NCBI GenBank assembly: GCA_964621445.1
Contig: CAZUNO010000011.1
Location: forward strand, 1-64,000
Source: CAZUNO01 sp964621445 [NCBI: Candidatus Hadarchaeota archaeon]
Lineage (GTDB): Archaea; CAYQAE01; CAYVLA01
Reading direction: 5' to 3'
Length of the DNA: 64,000 nucleotides
Position 1 is the first letter of the stretch, and each line of letters opens with the position of its first letter. Both the position numbers and the translations under genes were made by a program. A model generated the notes under the pieces. That model searched no databases. It was not told the DNA's origin and saw only the letters and a list, made by a program, of their open reading frames with translations. Below are positions 35,932 to 44,077 of this stretch, one piece after another.

Positions 35932-36597
35932 CTAGTCCCAGGCGATGAAGCTGGACAGTCCATTCCCCAGGAAGTATATCCCCAGGAGAACTAGAAATAT
36001 GGAGCATCCTACCAGAACCCCCCTGTAGACCACGTCGTTTATGTGTTTGGTTCCGGTGGCGACTCCGGCCGATATCAGGCTGAACCAGGCCAGATCCGAT
36101 AGTATGTGTCCCGAGTAGAATGCCGGGAGTCCAAGCGGCCCGGCCTCCGAGGCCATTGCTATGTAGGCAAGTCCTATTGTTGCCCACCAAAGCATCCAGT
36201 AGGGATTAGAGGCGCTGGTCACTATGCCCTCGATCACCGGCCTGAGCACGGACTCCTCCCTCGCGGAATGGCCCGAGTCGGGCCGGGATGGCAGCTCGGC
36301 CTTCCCGGTCTTGACCTCGTAGGCTATCATGGCACCTAGGGCCACCAGCATGAGGCCACCAACTATCAGTATGGTGTTCATCACCGCTTCCCTCCGCAGG
36401 ATCTCGCCCAGGCCGGCCAGCACCGCGGATATTAGCCCAACCTCGATTATCCCGTGCCCCAGGACCACCAGTGGCCCGGCCTTAAAACCCATGCGGGCCG
36501 AGCGGTTTATGGTGGCCACCAGTACCGGACCGGGCATCATGGCTCCGCTGAGACCCACCACGAAGGCGCTACCGAACAGAAACGGGAGGGAGGCCAT
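35932..36597 (-). CDS. LysE/RhtB-family amino-acid exporter
   Basis: The 221-aa protein has six predicted helices and the family opening GSAFVVGLSGAMMPGPVL, with a hydrophilic loop near 100-125 and the NPYWMLWWATIG segment in the second half. LysE proteins export basic or neutral amino acids, keeping cytoplasmic pools in check. It lies 4 nt downstream of an ATP-grasp ligase gene in the same direction, so one transcript is expected and the exported compound may be related to that enzyme's product. The specific substrate cannot be read from sequence. Confidence 0.88.
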   Translation of the reverse strand: MASLPFLFGSAFVVGLSGAMMPGPVLVATINRSARMGFKAGPLVVLGHGIIEVGLISAVLAGLGEILRREAVMNTILIVGGLMLVALGAMIAYEVKTGKAELPSRPDSGHSAREESVLRPVIEGIVTSASNPYWMLWWATIGLAYIAMASEAGPLGLPAFYSGHILSDLAWFSLISAGVATGTKHINDVVYRGVLVGCSIFLVLLGIYFLGNGLSSFIAWD

Positions 36598-36601
36598 GGC
36601 T

Positions 36602-37756
36602 CTAGAGGCCCAGGGAAGTGCTGATAACTCTATTCTCCCTGCTCTGCAGGGATCGTCGGCAGCCCTCCATGGTACTCTCGCGAGCGGTTACCGTGCACAG
36701 CGGGGATCCGGCTTTCACCCTAGTTCCGGGCCTGGGCCTGTCCTTGACGAAGGGGAGGAACAGGGAGCTTGAGGCCACGAGGTCGGCGGGCGCGTAGACC
36801 ACCTTGCGGCCCCAGAACCCCGGGGCCCTTTCACCCTTCCTGGGGAGTCCCTGTCCCCTGCAGGCCCTGACGTGGAGGTCGAAAACGCTGAGACCAGAGG
36901 CCCCCTCTACCACCTCCAGGCTGCCCTGAATCCTGGGGTTTACCTCAAGCAGGTAGGGGTGGTCATCCCTTATTGCGAAATCTATGCCGTTACAGCCGAC
37001 AAGCTCGTACTCGCGGGCCACCAGGCGGGCCGCACCCAGCATCTCCTCCTCAACCGAATTTGGGACATCGAGCGGGGCTATATTGCCGCCGTACCTGAAC
37101 CCGCAGGTGGAGCTGCCGACGAGCTGTCTGGTGGTGCTCAGCGGCAGGAACTGGTCCCCATTACACACGAAGGAGAGGGAGGCCGGGATCCCGGGAACCA
37201 ATCTCTGGACGAGCGCTGGCCTGTCCCGCCACCTGTTGAGAAGCCCTGGTGAGCCCATTACCTGGTCCAGCCTCGCTATGCCGTGTCCCCCGCCTGATTT
37301 CAGCGGCTTGACCAGGAATTCTCCCTCTTCCGTGAATCCGGGGTCCAGGTCCCCCAGGCGGTCCACTACGCGGGTCGGAGGAAAACTGATTTTCTCGCTC
37401 GCCAGAAATTCGAACAGCTTTTCCCAGTCTCTAACCCTTCTCAGGGTCCTGGCGGAGTTGCCAAATATCGCCTTCCCATCACTGACCCAGCCTTCAACCA
37501 GTTCGGGGTGGTTCTCGAACCCGGACCCGTACACCACCTCGGTGAAGTCCAGATCCTTGCTGCAGAGGTAGAGCTTTTCGGTTGCCGAGCCCGGGAGCGC
37601 GTGGAGATGCTGGAAATCCCTCATCAGGGAGTAGCTTGGATAGATACGGGATAGGTCGAGGTCTCCAAATATGTCCAGTACAAGGAGATTGTACCCCGTC
37701 CTGGCCGCTGATTCGGCAGCGGCACGGGCGCTGATGGTGACCAGAAGCATGGCCAT
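36602..37756 (-). CDS. ATP-grasp ligase (carboligase-like)
   Basis: The 384-aa protein has an N-terminal pre-ATP-grasp segment (MLLVTISARAAAESAARTGY), the ATP-binding lysines and loop (EFLVKPLKSGGGHGI), and the Mg2+/ATP motif DDHPYLLEVNPRIQGS near residue 270. It resembles COG2232-type predicted ligases, which join a carboxylate to an amine or related acceptor through an acyl phosphate. The last about 70 residues are an extra small beta-rich segment (GTRVKAGSPLCTVTA). A TATA-like GTTATTAAATC lies about 40 nt upstream. LysE-type exporter follows directly. Confidence 0.8.
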   Translation of the reverse strand: MAMLLVTISARAAAESAARTGYNLLVLDIFGDLDLSRIYPSYSLMRDFQHLHALPGSATEKLYLCSKDLDFTEVVYGSGFENHPELVEGWVSDGKAIFGNSARTLRRVRDWEKLFEFLASEKISFPPTRVVDRLGDLDPGFTEEGEFLVKPLKSGGGHGIARLDQVMGSPGLLNRWRDRPALVQRLVPGIPASLSFVCNGDQFLPLSTTRQLVGSSTCGFRYGGNIAPLDVPNSVEEEMLGAARLVAREYELVGCNGIDFAIRDDHPYLLEVNPRIQGSLEVVEGASGLSVFDLHVRACRGQGLPRKGERAPGFWGRKVVYAPADLVASSSLFLPFVKDRPRPGTRVKAGSPLCTVTARESTMEGCRRSLQSRENRVISTSLGL

Positions 37757-37993
37757 TCCGCTTTTCTCTCCCTGACGGTTAGATGTTGAGAGATTTAATA
37801 ACTAGCACTCCCTTTTCCATATGGGTGGATGAAGACGCCTACAGCGGAGGAGTTAACTCGATGACTGATGATGGGCGGGCCGACACCCTTTCCCCTTTCC
37901 GGATTTCAGATTTCCACCTCGGGGGTTGGAACAGCAATTTATAAGCCATCAACATGACCTATCGACGGGAGCTGACCCTATTTCTCGGAACGG
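37757..37993. promoter_or_regulatory. Divergent promoter region
   Basis: This 237-bp gap separates divergent genes. Minus-strand GTTATTAAATC (about 37791-37801) serves the ATP-grasp gene. Plus-strand CAATTTATAAGCC (about 37934-37946) lies about 54 nt before GTG 37994. No convincing gene or RNA is seen between them. Confidence 0.45.
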
Positions 37994-38578
37994 GTGTCTA
38001 AATTGGAAGAGGTCATGGAGCCTGAGGATAAATACGCCGTAATACGTGATGCGCTGTACCGACTGGGCGGAAGAGTTAGACATGACGTCCTGGAGGGCGA
38101 GGTCTGCGGACGAAAACATCGCTGGAGATCCGAGCCCGTGGTACTTTCCAAGCGGTCATTCAAGATATACCTGAAGATCCTAATTCTGAAGGGGCACATA
38201 CTGAAGGACGAGGTCGAGACCCCGGTGGGGAATAACGTGTACTACGAGTTGACCTCGAAGATATCGAGGAGGATAGAGGTCCATCGGTACGCGGTGGTGG
38301 CCGGCATACTACAGGCCGGTTACCAGCTGCCACCGGTCCTGGAATCATTACGCAAGACCGCGGTATCTCTAATGGAGAGCTACCCCCATCTGGTACCCGA
38401 GCTGGGGGAGTACGGGTCCAAGAGGTATGTCACCTGGATGTCGACCCAGTGGAGCTCGGAGGCCCGGGAGACCCTAACCCAGATACTGGCCAGAAGGTAC
38501 GTCCTGGTGGCCGGTGAGATGATAATTCCGCTCAAGGAACTTAATCCCGGGATGCGGGAAACCCTGATGATAGACTGA
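37994..38578 (+). CDS. Hypothetical protein, possible winged-helix regulator
   Basis: The 194-aa protein is unrecognised. An N-terminal helix-rich part (EDKYAVIRDALYRLGGRVRH) followed by SFKIYLKILILKGHILKDEV and a beta hairpin (PVGNNVYYELTS) resembles a winged-helix DNA-binding domain; the C-terminal half is helical with no clear motif. GTG 37994 was taken as the start; ATG 38015 (MEPEDKYAV) is an alternative and would trim a poorly conserved-looking lead. It is likely monocistronic, with its own TATA box. A transcription-factor role is inference. Confidence 0.6.
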   Translation: MSKLEEVMEPEDKYAVIRDALYRLGGRVRHDVLEGEVCGRKHRWRSEPVVLSKRSFKIYLKILILKGHILKDEVETPVGNNVYYELTSKISRRIEVHRYAVVAGILQAGYQLPPVLESLRKTAVSLMESYPHLVPELGEYGSKRYVTWMSTQWSSEARETLTQILARRYVLVAGEMIIPLKELNPGMRETLMID

Positions 38579-38642
38579 TTTCCGGACGGGAACCGCCCGA
38601 TCGCTGCTTGATGGTCAAAGATAATTGAGAACATGTGGTGCT

Positions 38643-39440
38643 GTGAAAGGCGAAACCAGGATCAAGGAAGTCGTGTGCAAGACGGCGTTGAGTCCCTGCG
38701 GTCTGCCGGGGTTCGATTATTCCCTGAATCCCTACCGGGGATGCGGACACGGATGCGTCTATTGCTATTCACCGGCGGTGATAAGGGAGACCAGGGAGTG
38801 GGGGACCTTCGTTGATGTCAAGGTGAACATCCCCAACGTTCTGGCAAAGGAGCTGGGGCGTAAGAGGGAGGGAATTATATGGCTGGGAAGCGTGTGTGAT
38901 GCATATCAGCCAGCCGAGGAGAGGTTCGCCCTGACCAGGAAGTGCCTGAGGCAGCTGCTCAGGGTCGATTGGTCCATCTCCCTTCTCACCAAGTCCTCCC
39001 TATCTGCCCGGGACTTCGATCTGATGGCCGATTTCTCAGATTTTGATCTCGGGTACAGCATAACCTCCGACGATGATTCCCTGCGCAGGAAGATGGAGCC
39101 TGGCGCCTCCTCGGTGGATGAAAGGCTGGAAGCCATGGCCAGGGCCAGCGATAGGGGGCTCGACCCGTGGGCATTCATAGCTCCCATCATTCCCGGAAGG
39201 ACCGACCGGGTCGGGGATATGGAGTCCCTTATAGAGGCCCTGGCCGATGCCGGGGTTGAGAGGGTCGGTTTTGATCCTTTCCGTTACAAGTCCAGGTGCT
39301 GGCCCAGGATGAGGGAGTTTCTGGGGGAGGGGTCGGTGGAGGATTTCAAGGAGGCCCTGAGGAGTCCGGAGCACTTCCTCTCCGTGGCGAGGACCATTGA
39401 GCAGGAGTGCAGCAAACGGGGCATGAAGTTGGTGGCCTAG
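38643..39440 (+). CDS. Radical SAM protein, SPL (spore photoproduct lyase-like) family
   Basis: The protein (about 265 aa) has NPYRGCGHGCVYCYSP with the radical SAM CX3CX2C triplet C34, C38 and C41, in the COG1533 SplB-like family. It also has SVCDAYQPAEERF and a DDDSLRRKMEPGASSVDERL stretch common in these proteins. In this family only a few members repair DNA photoproducts; most archaeal ones are of unknown function. GTG 38643 is preferred; TTG 38625 is in frame upstream. A degenerate receiver gene begins right after its stop. Confidence 0.85.
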   Translation: MKGETRIKEVVCKTALSPCGLPGFDYSLNPYRGCGHGCVYCYSPAVIRETREWGTFVDVKVNIPNVLAKELGRKREGIIWLGSVCDAYQPAEERFALTRKCLRQLLRVDWSISLLTKSSLSARDFDLMADFSDFDLGYSITSDDDSLRRKMEPGASSVDERLEAMARASDRGLDPWAFIAPIIPGRTDRVGDMESLIEALADAGVERVGFDPFRYKSRCWPRMREFLGEGSVEDFKEALRSPEHFLSVARTIEQECSKRGMKLVA

Positions 39441-39800
39441 TTGAAATCGAAACCTAATCTGGTGCTGGTAAGCAGGAACCTGCAAAGCCGCTCCTACATA
39501 AGGGCCCAGCTGATCGAGGAGGGCATAGAGGTGGCAGCGTTTAGATCGCTGGACGATGCCAGGCACTGGATGTTCGTGGGAGGGAGGGTACCGGACCTGG
39601 TCCTGGTGGATATCTGGAGAATGCCCCTGGAACCCGAGTTCATCAATTGGATGGAGGATTTGAGTGACCGGGCCCCGCTCCTGTTCCTCACCGGCGCTCG
39701 CCAGAGACTACCTCAGGCGATCCAGGGCCTGGGAGACGCAATCCGACGGCCGGCGAGCGTGGGACAGGTCGTGAGCAGGGTGAGGTCAACCCTGGATTGA
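39441..39800 (+). CDS. Degenerate response-regulator receiver domain
   Basis: This 119-aa stand-alone domain has the CheY-like alternation of strands and helices. The phospho-acceptor Asp is present (D57, in LVLVDIW), as is Thr in FLTGA (T84), but the acidic pair that normally binds Mg2+ after strand 1 is replaced by VSRN, and the conserved Lys is Arg (IRRP, about 103). It is probably an unphosphorylated protein-binding module. TTG start abuts the stop of the SPL-like gene, so both are co-expressed and may act together. Confidence 0.7.
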   Translation: MKSKPNLVLVSRNLQSRSYIRAQLIEEGIEVAAFRSLDDARHWMFVGGRVPDLVLVDIWRMPLEPEFINWMEDLSDRAPLLFLTGARQRLPQAIQGLGDAIRRPASVGQVVSRVRSTLD

Positions 39801-39847
39801 GGTGAATTGGCTCATTCAAGCCTTGGAACCCCTTTTTTATTCGGGAA

Positions 39848-39858
39848 AGTTACCTTTT
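39848..39858 (+). promoter_or_regulatory. TATA-like box before the coiled-coil membrane gene
   Basis: CCTTTTAATCT lies about 54 nt before TTG 39907. A preceding CCTTTTTTATT run (39829-39840) may end the upstream transcript. Confidence 0.4.
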
Positions 39859-39906
39859 AATCTCCACATGGAATAGCTATATTGGAGATCTCCGGGGAGC
39901 TTTTAG

Positions 39907-41577
39907 TTGTCCTCAGAACTGGAACTCGACTTCTACACCACCATGCGTGATATTGAGTCCCGGGAAGAAGACCTACGGGAGGCCGGTGAGAGGAATGAAG
40001 AGAGTCAGTCGTTTCTAGGTAGGAAATCCGGTCTTAGGACTCTTTTGGTGGCGATTTTAGCCATTCTGGTAATTGCCCTGGTTGTATACCTCCTGCATCT
40101 GGCTGGGTTTTTCGCGGCTCCCCGGGGCCAGCTTCTTTGGCGCGGTGCTTACCGCTCGCTGTCCGACGATTACCAGGAGCTGGAATCGCTTCACGGCAAT
40201 CAGTCCCGATCGCTGAGCCAGGCTCGTGAGGAAAAGGAGAAATGGGAGAATGAGGCGGAATGGTTGCGGTCGGCCCTGGAGGCCAGGGAATCAAGGCTGG
40301 ATGAAATCCAGGCGGAGATCGAGATCTGCAGGGAGGAGCTGGGCCGGACCAGGGGTGAGCTGGAAAAGGCCCGGTGCGAATACCTTCGGGCAGCCGAGCT
40401 GCTGAATCGGACCAGGAGGGAAAGGGACGATTACCGGTCATTATCCTCGGTCCTGAGGCATGAACTCTGTGTAACCCGATCAAACCTAACTGCAGCCAGG
40501 CGGGAGCTTGAGATTCGCATGGCCGAGCTAGCCTCGCTCCGGGAGGAGGTGAAAGGGCTCCAAGAACAATTGGAGGCCAGCCGGGACGATAGGGACCAAT
40601 GGATATCCAGACTCCACGAACTGGAACTGGAATACCAGGAGCTCATGTGCAGGCTTAAGATCTGCGAGCTCGAGGAGGCCAGGTGGAGGGACCTATACCT
40701 CGAGGAGCTGGCCGAGCTTGAGGAGGCCCTTGAAAGATGCGGAAATCGGACCAGGTCCCTTTCCCAGGCCCTGGATGACTGCAGGTCAAGAAACCGGGAA
40801 TTGAGGGCGGAAAATGAGGAGGTCCTCCTGGAGCTGGAGCGGGTAATTTCCGAGCGGGACAGGTGGAAGGAGGCCTACCGGGAGCTCAACCGGTCATACA
40901 GGTTGCTCCAGGAGGAGCTGGGGGCTCTCAGGGAGAGGTGTGCAAATATCAGCGCTGCCCTGGAGGAGGTCACGCGGGAGAGGGACCGGTGGGAGAACCT
41001 GTACGGTGAATTGGAGGCGAGCTACCGGACCTGTCTCTCAAGGCTGGAATACTGGAGGAACAGGTGTGATGAGCTCATGGCTGACCTGGAGACCGTCCAG
41101 GCCGAAAACGAGGAGCTATCCGACCAGCTGGAGGAATGCAGCTCCCGGGTGAACGAGCTGGAGGCCACCTGCGACTCACTCCAGGAAGAACTTGACCAGG
41201 CCCTTTCCAGCGTCGAGTACTGGCATGGACTGTACGATGGGCTATGGAACATCACCCTCTCGCTGGAGATCGGGAACATATCGGTCCTGGACCGGGAGTG
41301 TGGAAAGCCATCAAGGATTTCGGCGGAGATAATGGCCTGCGTGAGCACCACGGAATCCCCCATGTACCTGTTTCTTGAATACTGGGCTGAACCATTGGAC
41401 TGCGTCTGGGGATATGGGACCATTACCGAGGAAGTTTCCCAATGGGAATCAACGTGCAAGACCTTCAATGTCACCCTCGATTTCGGTACCGGGGTGGGAC
41501 CCTACAAGGTGATATCCAAGGGCAGGCTTCAACCAATCCATGGGGCGGCGGAAGCCGAGAAGCGGGGTCCGGATTAA
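39907..41577 (+). CDS. Membrane-anchored long coiled-coil protein
   Basis: The 556-aa protein has a short cytoplasmic N-terminus, one membrane helix at about 44-68 (LLVAILAILVIALVVYLLHL), then about 370 residues of coiled coil rich in Glu, Arg, Leu and Cys (periodic Cys, for example LKICELEEARW and ALERCGNRTRS), and a C-terminal globular part of about 115 residues with beta-rich sequence (SLEIGNISVLDRECG, PMYLFLEYWAEPLD). The coiled coil is thus probably outside the cell, with possible disulfides. Many Asn-X-Ser/Thr sites fit surface exposure. TTG start. I recognise no family; a surface stalk or spacer is plausible. Confidence 0.65.
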   Translation: MSSELELDFYTTMRDIESREEDLREAGERNEESQSFLGRKSGLRTLLVAILAILVIALVVYLLHLAGFFAAPRGQLLWRGAYRSLSDDYQELESLHGNQSRSLSQAREEKEKWENEAEWLRSALEARESRLDEIQAEIEICREELGRTRGELEKARCEYLRAAELLNRTRRERDDYRSLSSVLRHELCVTRSNLTAARRELEIRMAELASLREEVKGLQEQLEASRDDRDQWISRLHELELEYQELMCRLKICELEEARWRDLYLEELAELEEALERCGNRTRSLSQALDDCRSRNRELRAENEEVLLELERVISERDRWKEAYRELNRSYRLLQEELGALRERCANISAALEEVTRERDRWENLYGELEASYRTCLSRLEYWRNRCDELMADLETVQAENEELSDQLEECSSRVNELEATCDSLQEELDQALSSVEYWHGLYDGLWNITLSLEIGNISVLDRECGKPSRISAEIMACVSTTESPMYLFLEYWAEPLDCVWGYGTITEEVSQWESTCKTFNVTLDFGTGVGPYKVISKGRLQPIHGAAEAEKRGPD

Positions 41578-41709
41578 CTCGGGTTCCCGGCTAGGATGGA
41601 ATTTTCATCATAAATGGCACTATTTCAACACGTTTTTGCCCCATATTCAAGTTGAATTTAGCAAATGGATACTAAATAGAGGCTAGAGCCCTTTCTTTTA
41701 GGGTTTCCC

Positions 41710-41724
41710 GATAACTTTTTAAGT
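41710..41724 (+). promoter_or_regulatory. Strong promoter ahead of the candidate structured RNA
   Basis: CGATAACTTTTTAAG has a purine-rich BRE-like lead and a good TATA core. It predicts a start near 41744, which is exactly where base pairing of the RNA begins (41746). A second AT-rich box, ACATATATT at 41732-41740, is an alternative. Confidence 0.5.
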
Positions 41725-41743
41725 TAGAATGACATATATTCAT

Positions 41744-42391
41744 TCCCTGTCGTGGCCGGCAGGGCAGGTAGGAAGCAGACAGTCACGGGAAATGGTTCGA
41801 TGTCCTTTGGATGTCGAGCCGGTGACGAACGCCTCTTTCCAGGGCCTATGTCCGTGGGAAGTCGCGTTCCAAGCCACGGGATTGATCGGCTGCGATCGAT
41901 TTCCCCGAAACCAGTCGAAAAAAGTGGCCTCCCGTAAAGGGTCTCGCTCCGTTGAGGTACGAGCCATCGTCGAGTATCCCTGGTACAGTGGCTTTCTCGG
42001 TGCGAGCAAAGGAGCAGGTATCCAGGTCCGAGCCTCAGAAGAGGACTGGTGACTTGCTTTACGTCGCTTCCCTGCAAACCTGCCGGTTTGACGGGCACAG
42101 GAGCGGTAAGGAGACGGATGCTGCCGGGAACAAGCAACAGGTTCCGGCTTGTTGCTTGGTGGAAGTTGATGGGTGTGTGAACACGCATCGGCAATGCCGC
42201 CGGGAGCACCTTCGTACCTTCTGATGTTTCCTCAGGTGGTATGGAGAAGGCGGCAATCCGTAAAAGGATCCGCCCGTTGAGGCGGAGTCGAGCACAAACT
42301 CCCAAGTAAGTTCGACTTCTAACGGGCGGAAGGAACGGACCTCCACGCCAAACCTCAAGAGAGGTGTGGCGGTCTGTTTTGTCCGTCTCCC
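41744..42391 (+). ncRNA. Candidate large structured RNA (about 650 nt, unknown class)
   Basis: No protein-like ORF explains this 950-bp gap. Long-range pairs define two domains. Domain 1: CCTGT 41746-41750 with ACAGG 42097-42101, GGCAGG 41763-41768 with CCTGCC 42079-42084, GGAAGC 41771-41776 with GCTTCC 42066-42071, GAC 41778-41780 with GTC 42063-42065. Domain 2: GGAGACGGA 42110-42118 with TCCGTCTCC 42382-42390. Local helices include 41782-41826, 41852-41879, 41881-41900 (8 bp), 42270-42329 (9 bp plus 6 bp) and 42346-42371. It lacks the conserved cores of RNase P, SRP and group II introns as far as can be judged by eye. The strand is inferred from the promoter. Function unknown. Confidence 0.65.
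42123..42158 (+). ncRNA. Bistable hairpin element within the structured RNA
   Basis: GCCGGGAAC 42123-42131 can pair with GTTCCGGC 42141-42148 (one bulged G), or CAAGCAAC 42131-42138 can pair with GTTGCTTG 42151-42158. Both stems are 8 bp and share bases and a loop, so they compete; a full H-type pseudoknot would have connecting loops of only 0-2 nt and looks sterically strained. Confidence 0.55.
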
Positions 42392-42535
42392 CGCAATTCC
42401 CTATTTACACATCCCTTCTGGACTAGTTGTGGCTACATTTCTTCTCATTTTTTGATACTAATGGCGTAACACTGCGTATATTCCGGCAGGTTTTTATCGT
42501 CCAAAAACGGTCATTATCCCTGGGTAGGTGATGAT
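42392..42535 (+). promoter_or_regulatory. RNA end region and promoter of the next gene
   Basis: After the last helix a T-rich run (TCATTTTTTGAT, about 42445) may end the RNA. GTTTTTATCG at 42490-42499 is a TATA box about 42 nt before TTG 42536, so the downstream gene appears to be transcribed separately. Confidence 0.45.
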
Positions 42536-43714
42536 TTGCCGAAATACATGTACGCGGATTCGACCGAGTTCGGTCTGCAGCGTGACTTCATAGATATACT
42601 CGAAAGGTTCTCGGACGCGGCGATAGAGGCCATTCCAGACCAGCGGGAAATCCTGGAGTTGAAAGAAAAGATAGCCAACAAGGAGTCGGAGAAGGAGTCC
42701 ACCCTTACCAGGATAGACAAGTATGGCCAGGAGATAGATTCCTCGATAGAGGACGTGACCAGGCGTTTCGGGGCGGAGGAGTTTGGCCCGGTCCTAGAGA
42801 GGATGAAGGCAGCGGCCTCGGAATACGTCAATGACTTTCGGCAGGCCAGGCTTGAGGCCTTTGAGAAGGAGATGAGCTCCCTGAAGGACAGCCTATCCAA
42901 GAAACAGGCCAGCCTGCTCCAGGTCCTGCAGGACTTCCTGTACCATGACCCCCTGAAGATGGAGCGTCTGGTGGTCGAGGCCTCTCTGGATGGTGAAAGG
43001 TACGATTCCAGGGCCGAGACCTCCTGCCAGAACGGCGTGTTCTACGTATTCAAGCTGGACTTCTTCGACAGAAAAATGGAAGTTAAGGATCTGATAGAGA
43101 AGAAGGTGGAGATACCGGCAGCCATGAAGAAGACCATCATGGGGAAGGAAAAGAAGCCCCGGTTTATCTCCCTAGATGACTGGTGTATAGAGGACCTGAG
43201 GTACGAATCGAATGGGGAGACGGTTCTCAGAGCCACCCTGACCGGCGAGCCGGGCAAGGAGGACTCCCCTAAACTGCAGCTAACCCTGACCCCGGGGGAG
43301 GAAAGGGTTGAGTCGGTTGTGTACACGGACGAGGATGGGGATAGCCTGGACATACTGAAGGACCCCGAGCTCAGGAAGCACGTGGACGAGAACCTGGAGG
43401 AGTATGCCAAGTTCCTCCTGGGCCACTGCTTCACCCTTACCAATAGGAAGAAGGACATGGTCGATGTCCAGATGGACGACCAGGGTCTGGTGGAGAACGA
43501 CCTGGCCGAGAAGTTCATGGTAAGATGCGCAAAGGAATACGCCCCCACCGTGGCCAAGATAAGGGAGAAGGGCCTGGTGGACAAGGAGCTCAACCTGAAG
43601 GTAGAGGACGTCGAGGGCAGGAGAACTGAGCTTTATATGGATATAGAGGAATACAGGTCCAAGATGAAGGCCATCCCTCGCGGGTCAGAGATGTGTTCCA
43701 TCATGGGTCTGTAG
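42536..43714 (+). CDS. Hypothetical protein with coiled-coil N-terminal half
   Basis: The 392-aa soluble protein is unrecognised. An N-terminal helical segment (about 10-145) contains coiled coil (ELKEKIANKESEKESTLTRID and AFEKEMSSLKDSLSKKQASL, cited in part) and is followed by an alpha/beta part with SCQNGVFYVFKLDFF, LQLTLTPGEERVESVVYTDED, and a helical C-terminus ending CSIMGL. There is no membrane segment, P-loop or metal motif. TTG 42536 follows TAGGTGATGA. The small gene at 43726 is 11 nt downstream in the same direction, so the two likely act together. It lies immediately after the candidate structured RNA. Confidence 0.65.
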   Translation: MPKYMYADSTEFGLQRDFIDILERFSDAAIEAIPDQREILELKEKIANKESEKESTLTRIDKYGQEIDSSIEDVTRRFGAEEFGPVLERMKAAASEYVNDFRQARLEAFEKEMSSLKDSLSKKQASLLQVLQDFLYHDPLKMERLVVEASLDGERYDSRAETSCQNGVFYVFKLDFFDRKMEVKDLIEKKVEIPAAMKKTIMGKEKKPRFISLDDWCIEDLRYESNGETVLRATLTGEPGKEDSPKLQLTLTPGEERVESVVYTDEDGDSLDILKDPELRKHVDENLEEYAKFLLGHCFTLTNRKKDMVDVQMDDQGLVENDLAEKFMVRCAKEYAPTVAKIREKGLVDKELNLKVEDVEGRRTELYMDIEEYRSKMKAIPRGSEMCSIMGL

Positions 43715-43725
43715 AGGTGCTGATC

Positions 43726-43998
43726 ATGGCATCGAGGTATTACGAGATACGTAGAAGGAAATCTCTCCAGAAGCTGGAAGAGGTGAAGTCCGAGAAGAGG
43801 TCCCTCGAGGCACTGATCGAGAACAGGAGCAAGCTTGACCAGGATGTCCAGTCCAAGTTGGAGGAAGTGGATAAGCTGATAAGCGACTCGGAAGGCCTGC
43901 ACGAGAAATACGATTTCATGGAGTCCTTCAACAGGAGCAAGCGAGCCCTCAAGTTGCTCAAGGAATTGGATTACCTGGTTCTGGCCTCCAGGAAATGA
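43726..43998 (+). CDS. Small coiled-coil protein (hypothetical)
   Basis: The 90-aa protein begins MASRYYEIRRRKSLQKLEEV and is almost wholly helical and charged, with heptad spacing through about residue 75. ATG 43726 is preferred over upstream in-frame starts because GAGGTG lies 8 nt before it. It follows the unknown 392-aa gene by 11 nt; both have coiled coils, and a complex between them is plausible. No homologous family is recognised. Confidence 0.6.
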   Translation: MASRYYEIRRRKSLQKLEEVKSEKRSLEALIENRSKLDQDVQSKLEEVDKLISDSEGLHEKYDFMESFNRSKRALKLLKELDYLVLASRK

Positions 43999-44077
43999 TC
44001 AGATGGGATGATGACGGGTTTTCGTTTATTAGTGGAGGGTACAGGCAATTCCAGCGGTGACCACGGGAGATTAGGAT

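Noticed and set aside
41724-42358. Several open frames of 60-193 codons on both strands in the RNA region
   Set aside because: They overlap one another on both strands, have no ribosome sites, show low-complexity Arg/Pro/Ser-rich products typical of structured RNA sequence, and match no family I know.
41744-42391. RNase P RNA, SRP RNA or group II intron
   Set aside because: The GAGGAAAGTCC and ACAGAA cores of RNase P are absent. The GGAAGC stretch at 41771 pairs far downstream rather than forming SRP helix 8. No domain V-like hairpin or reverse transcriptase is present.
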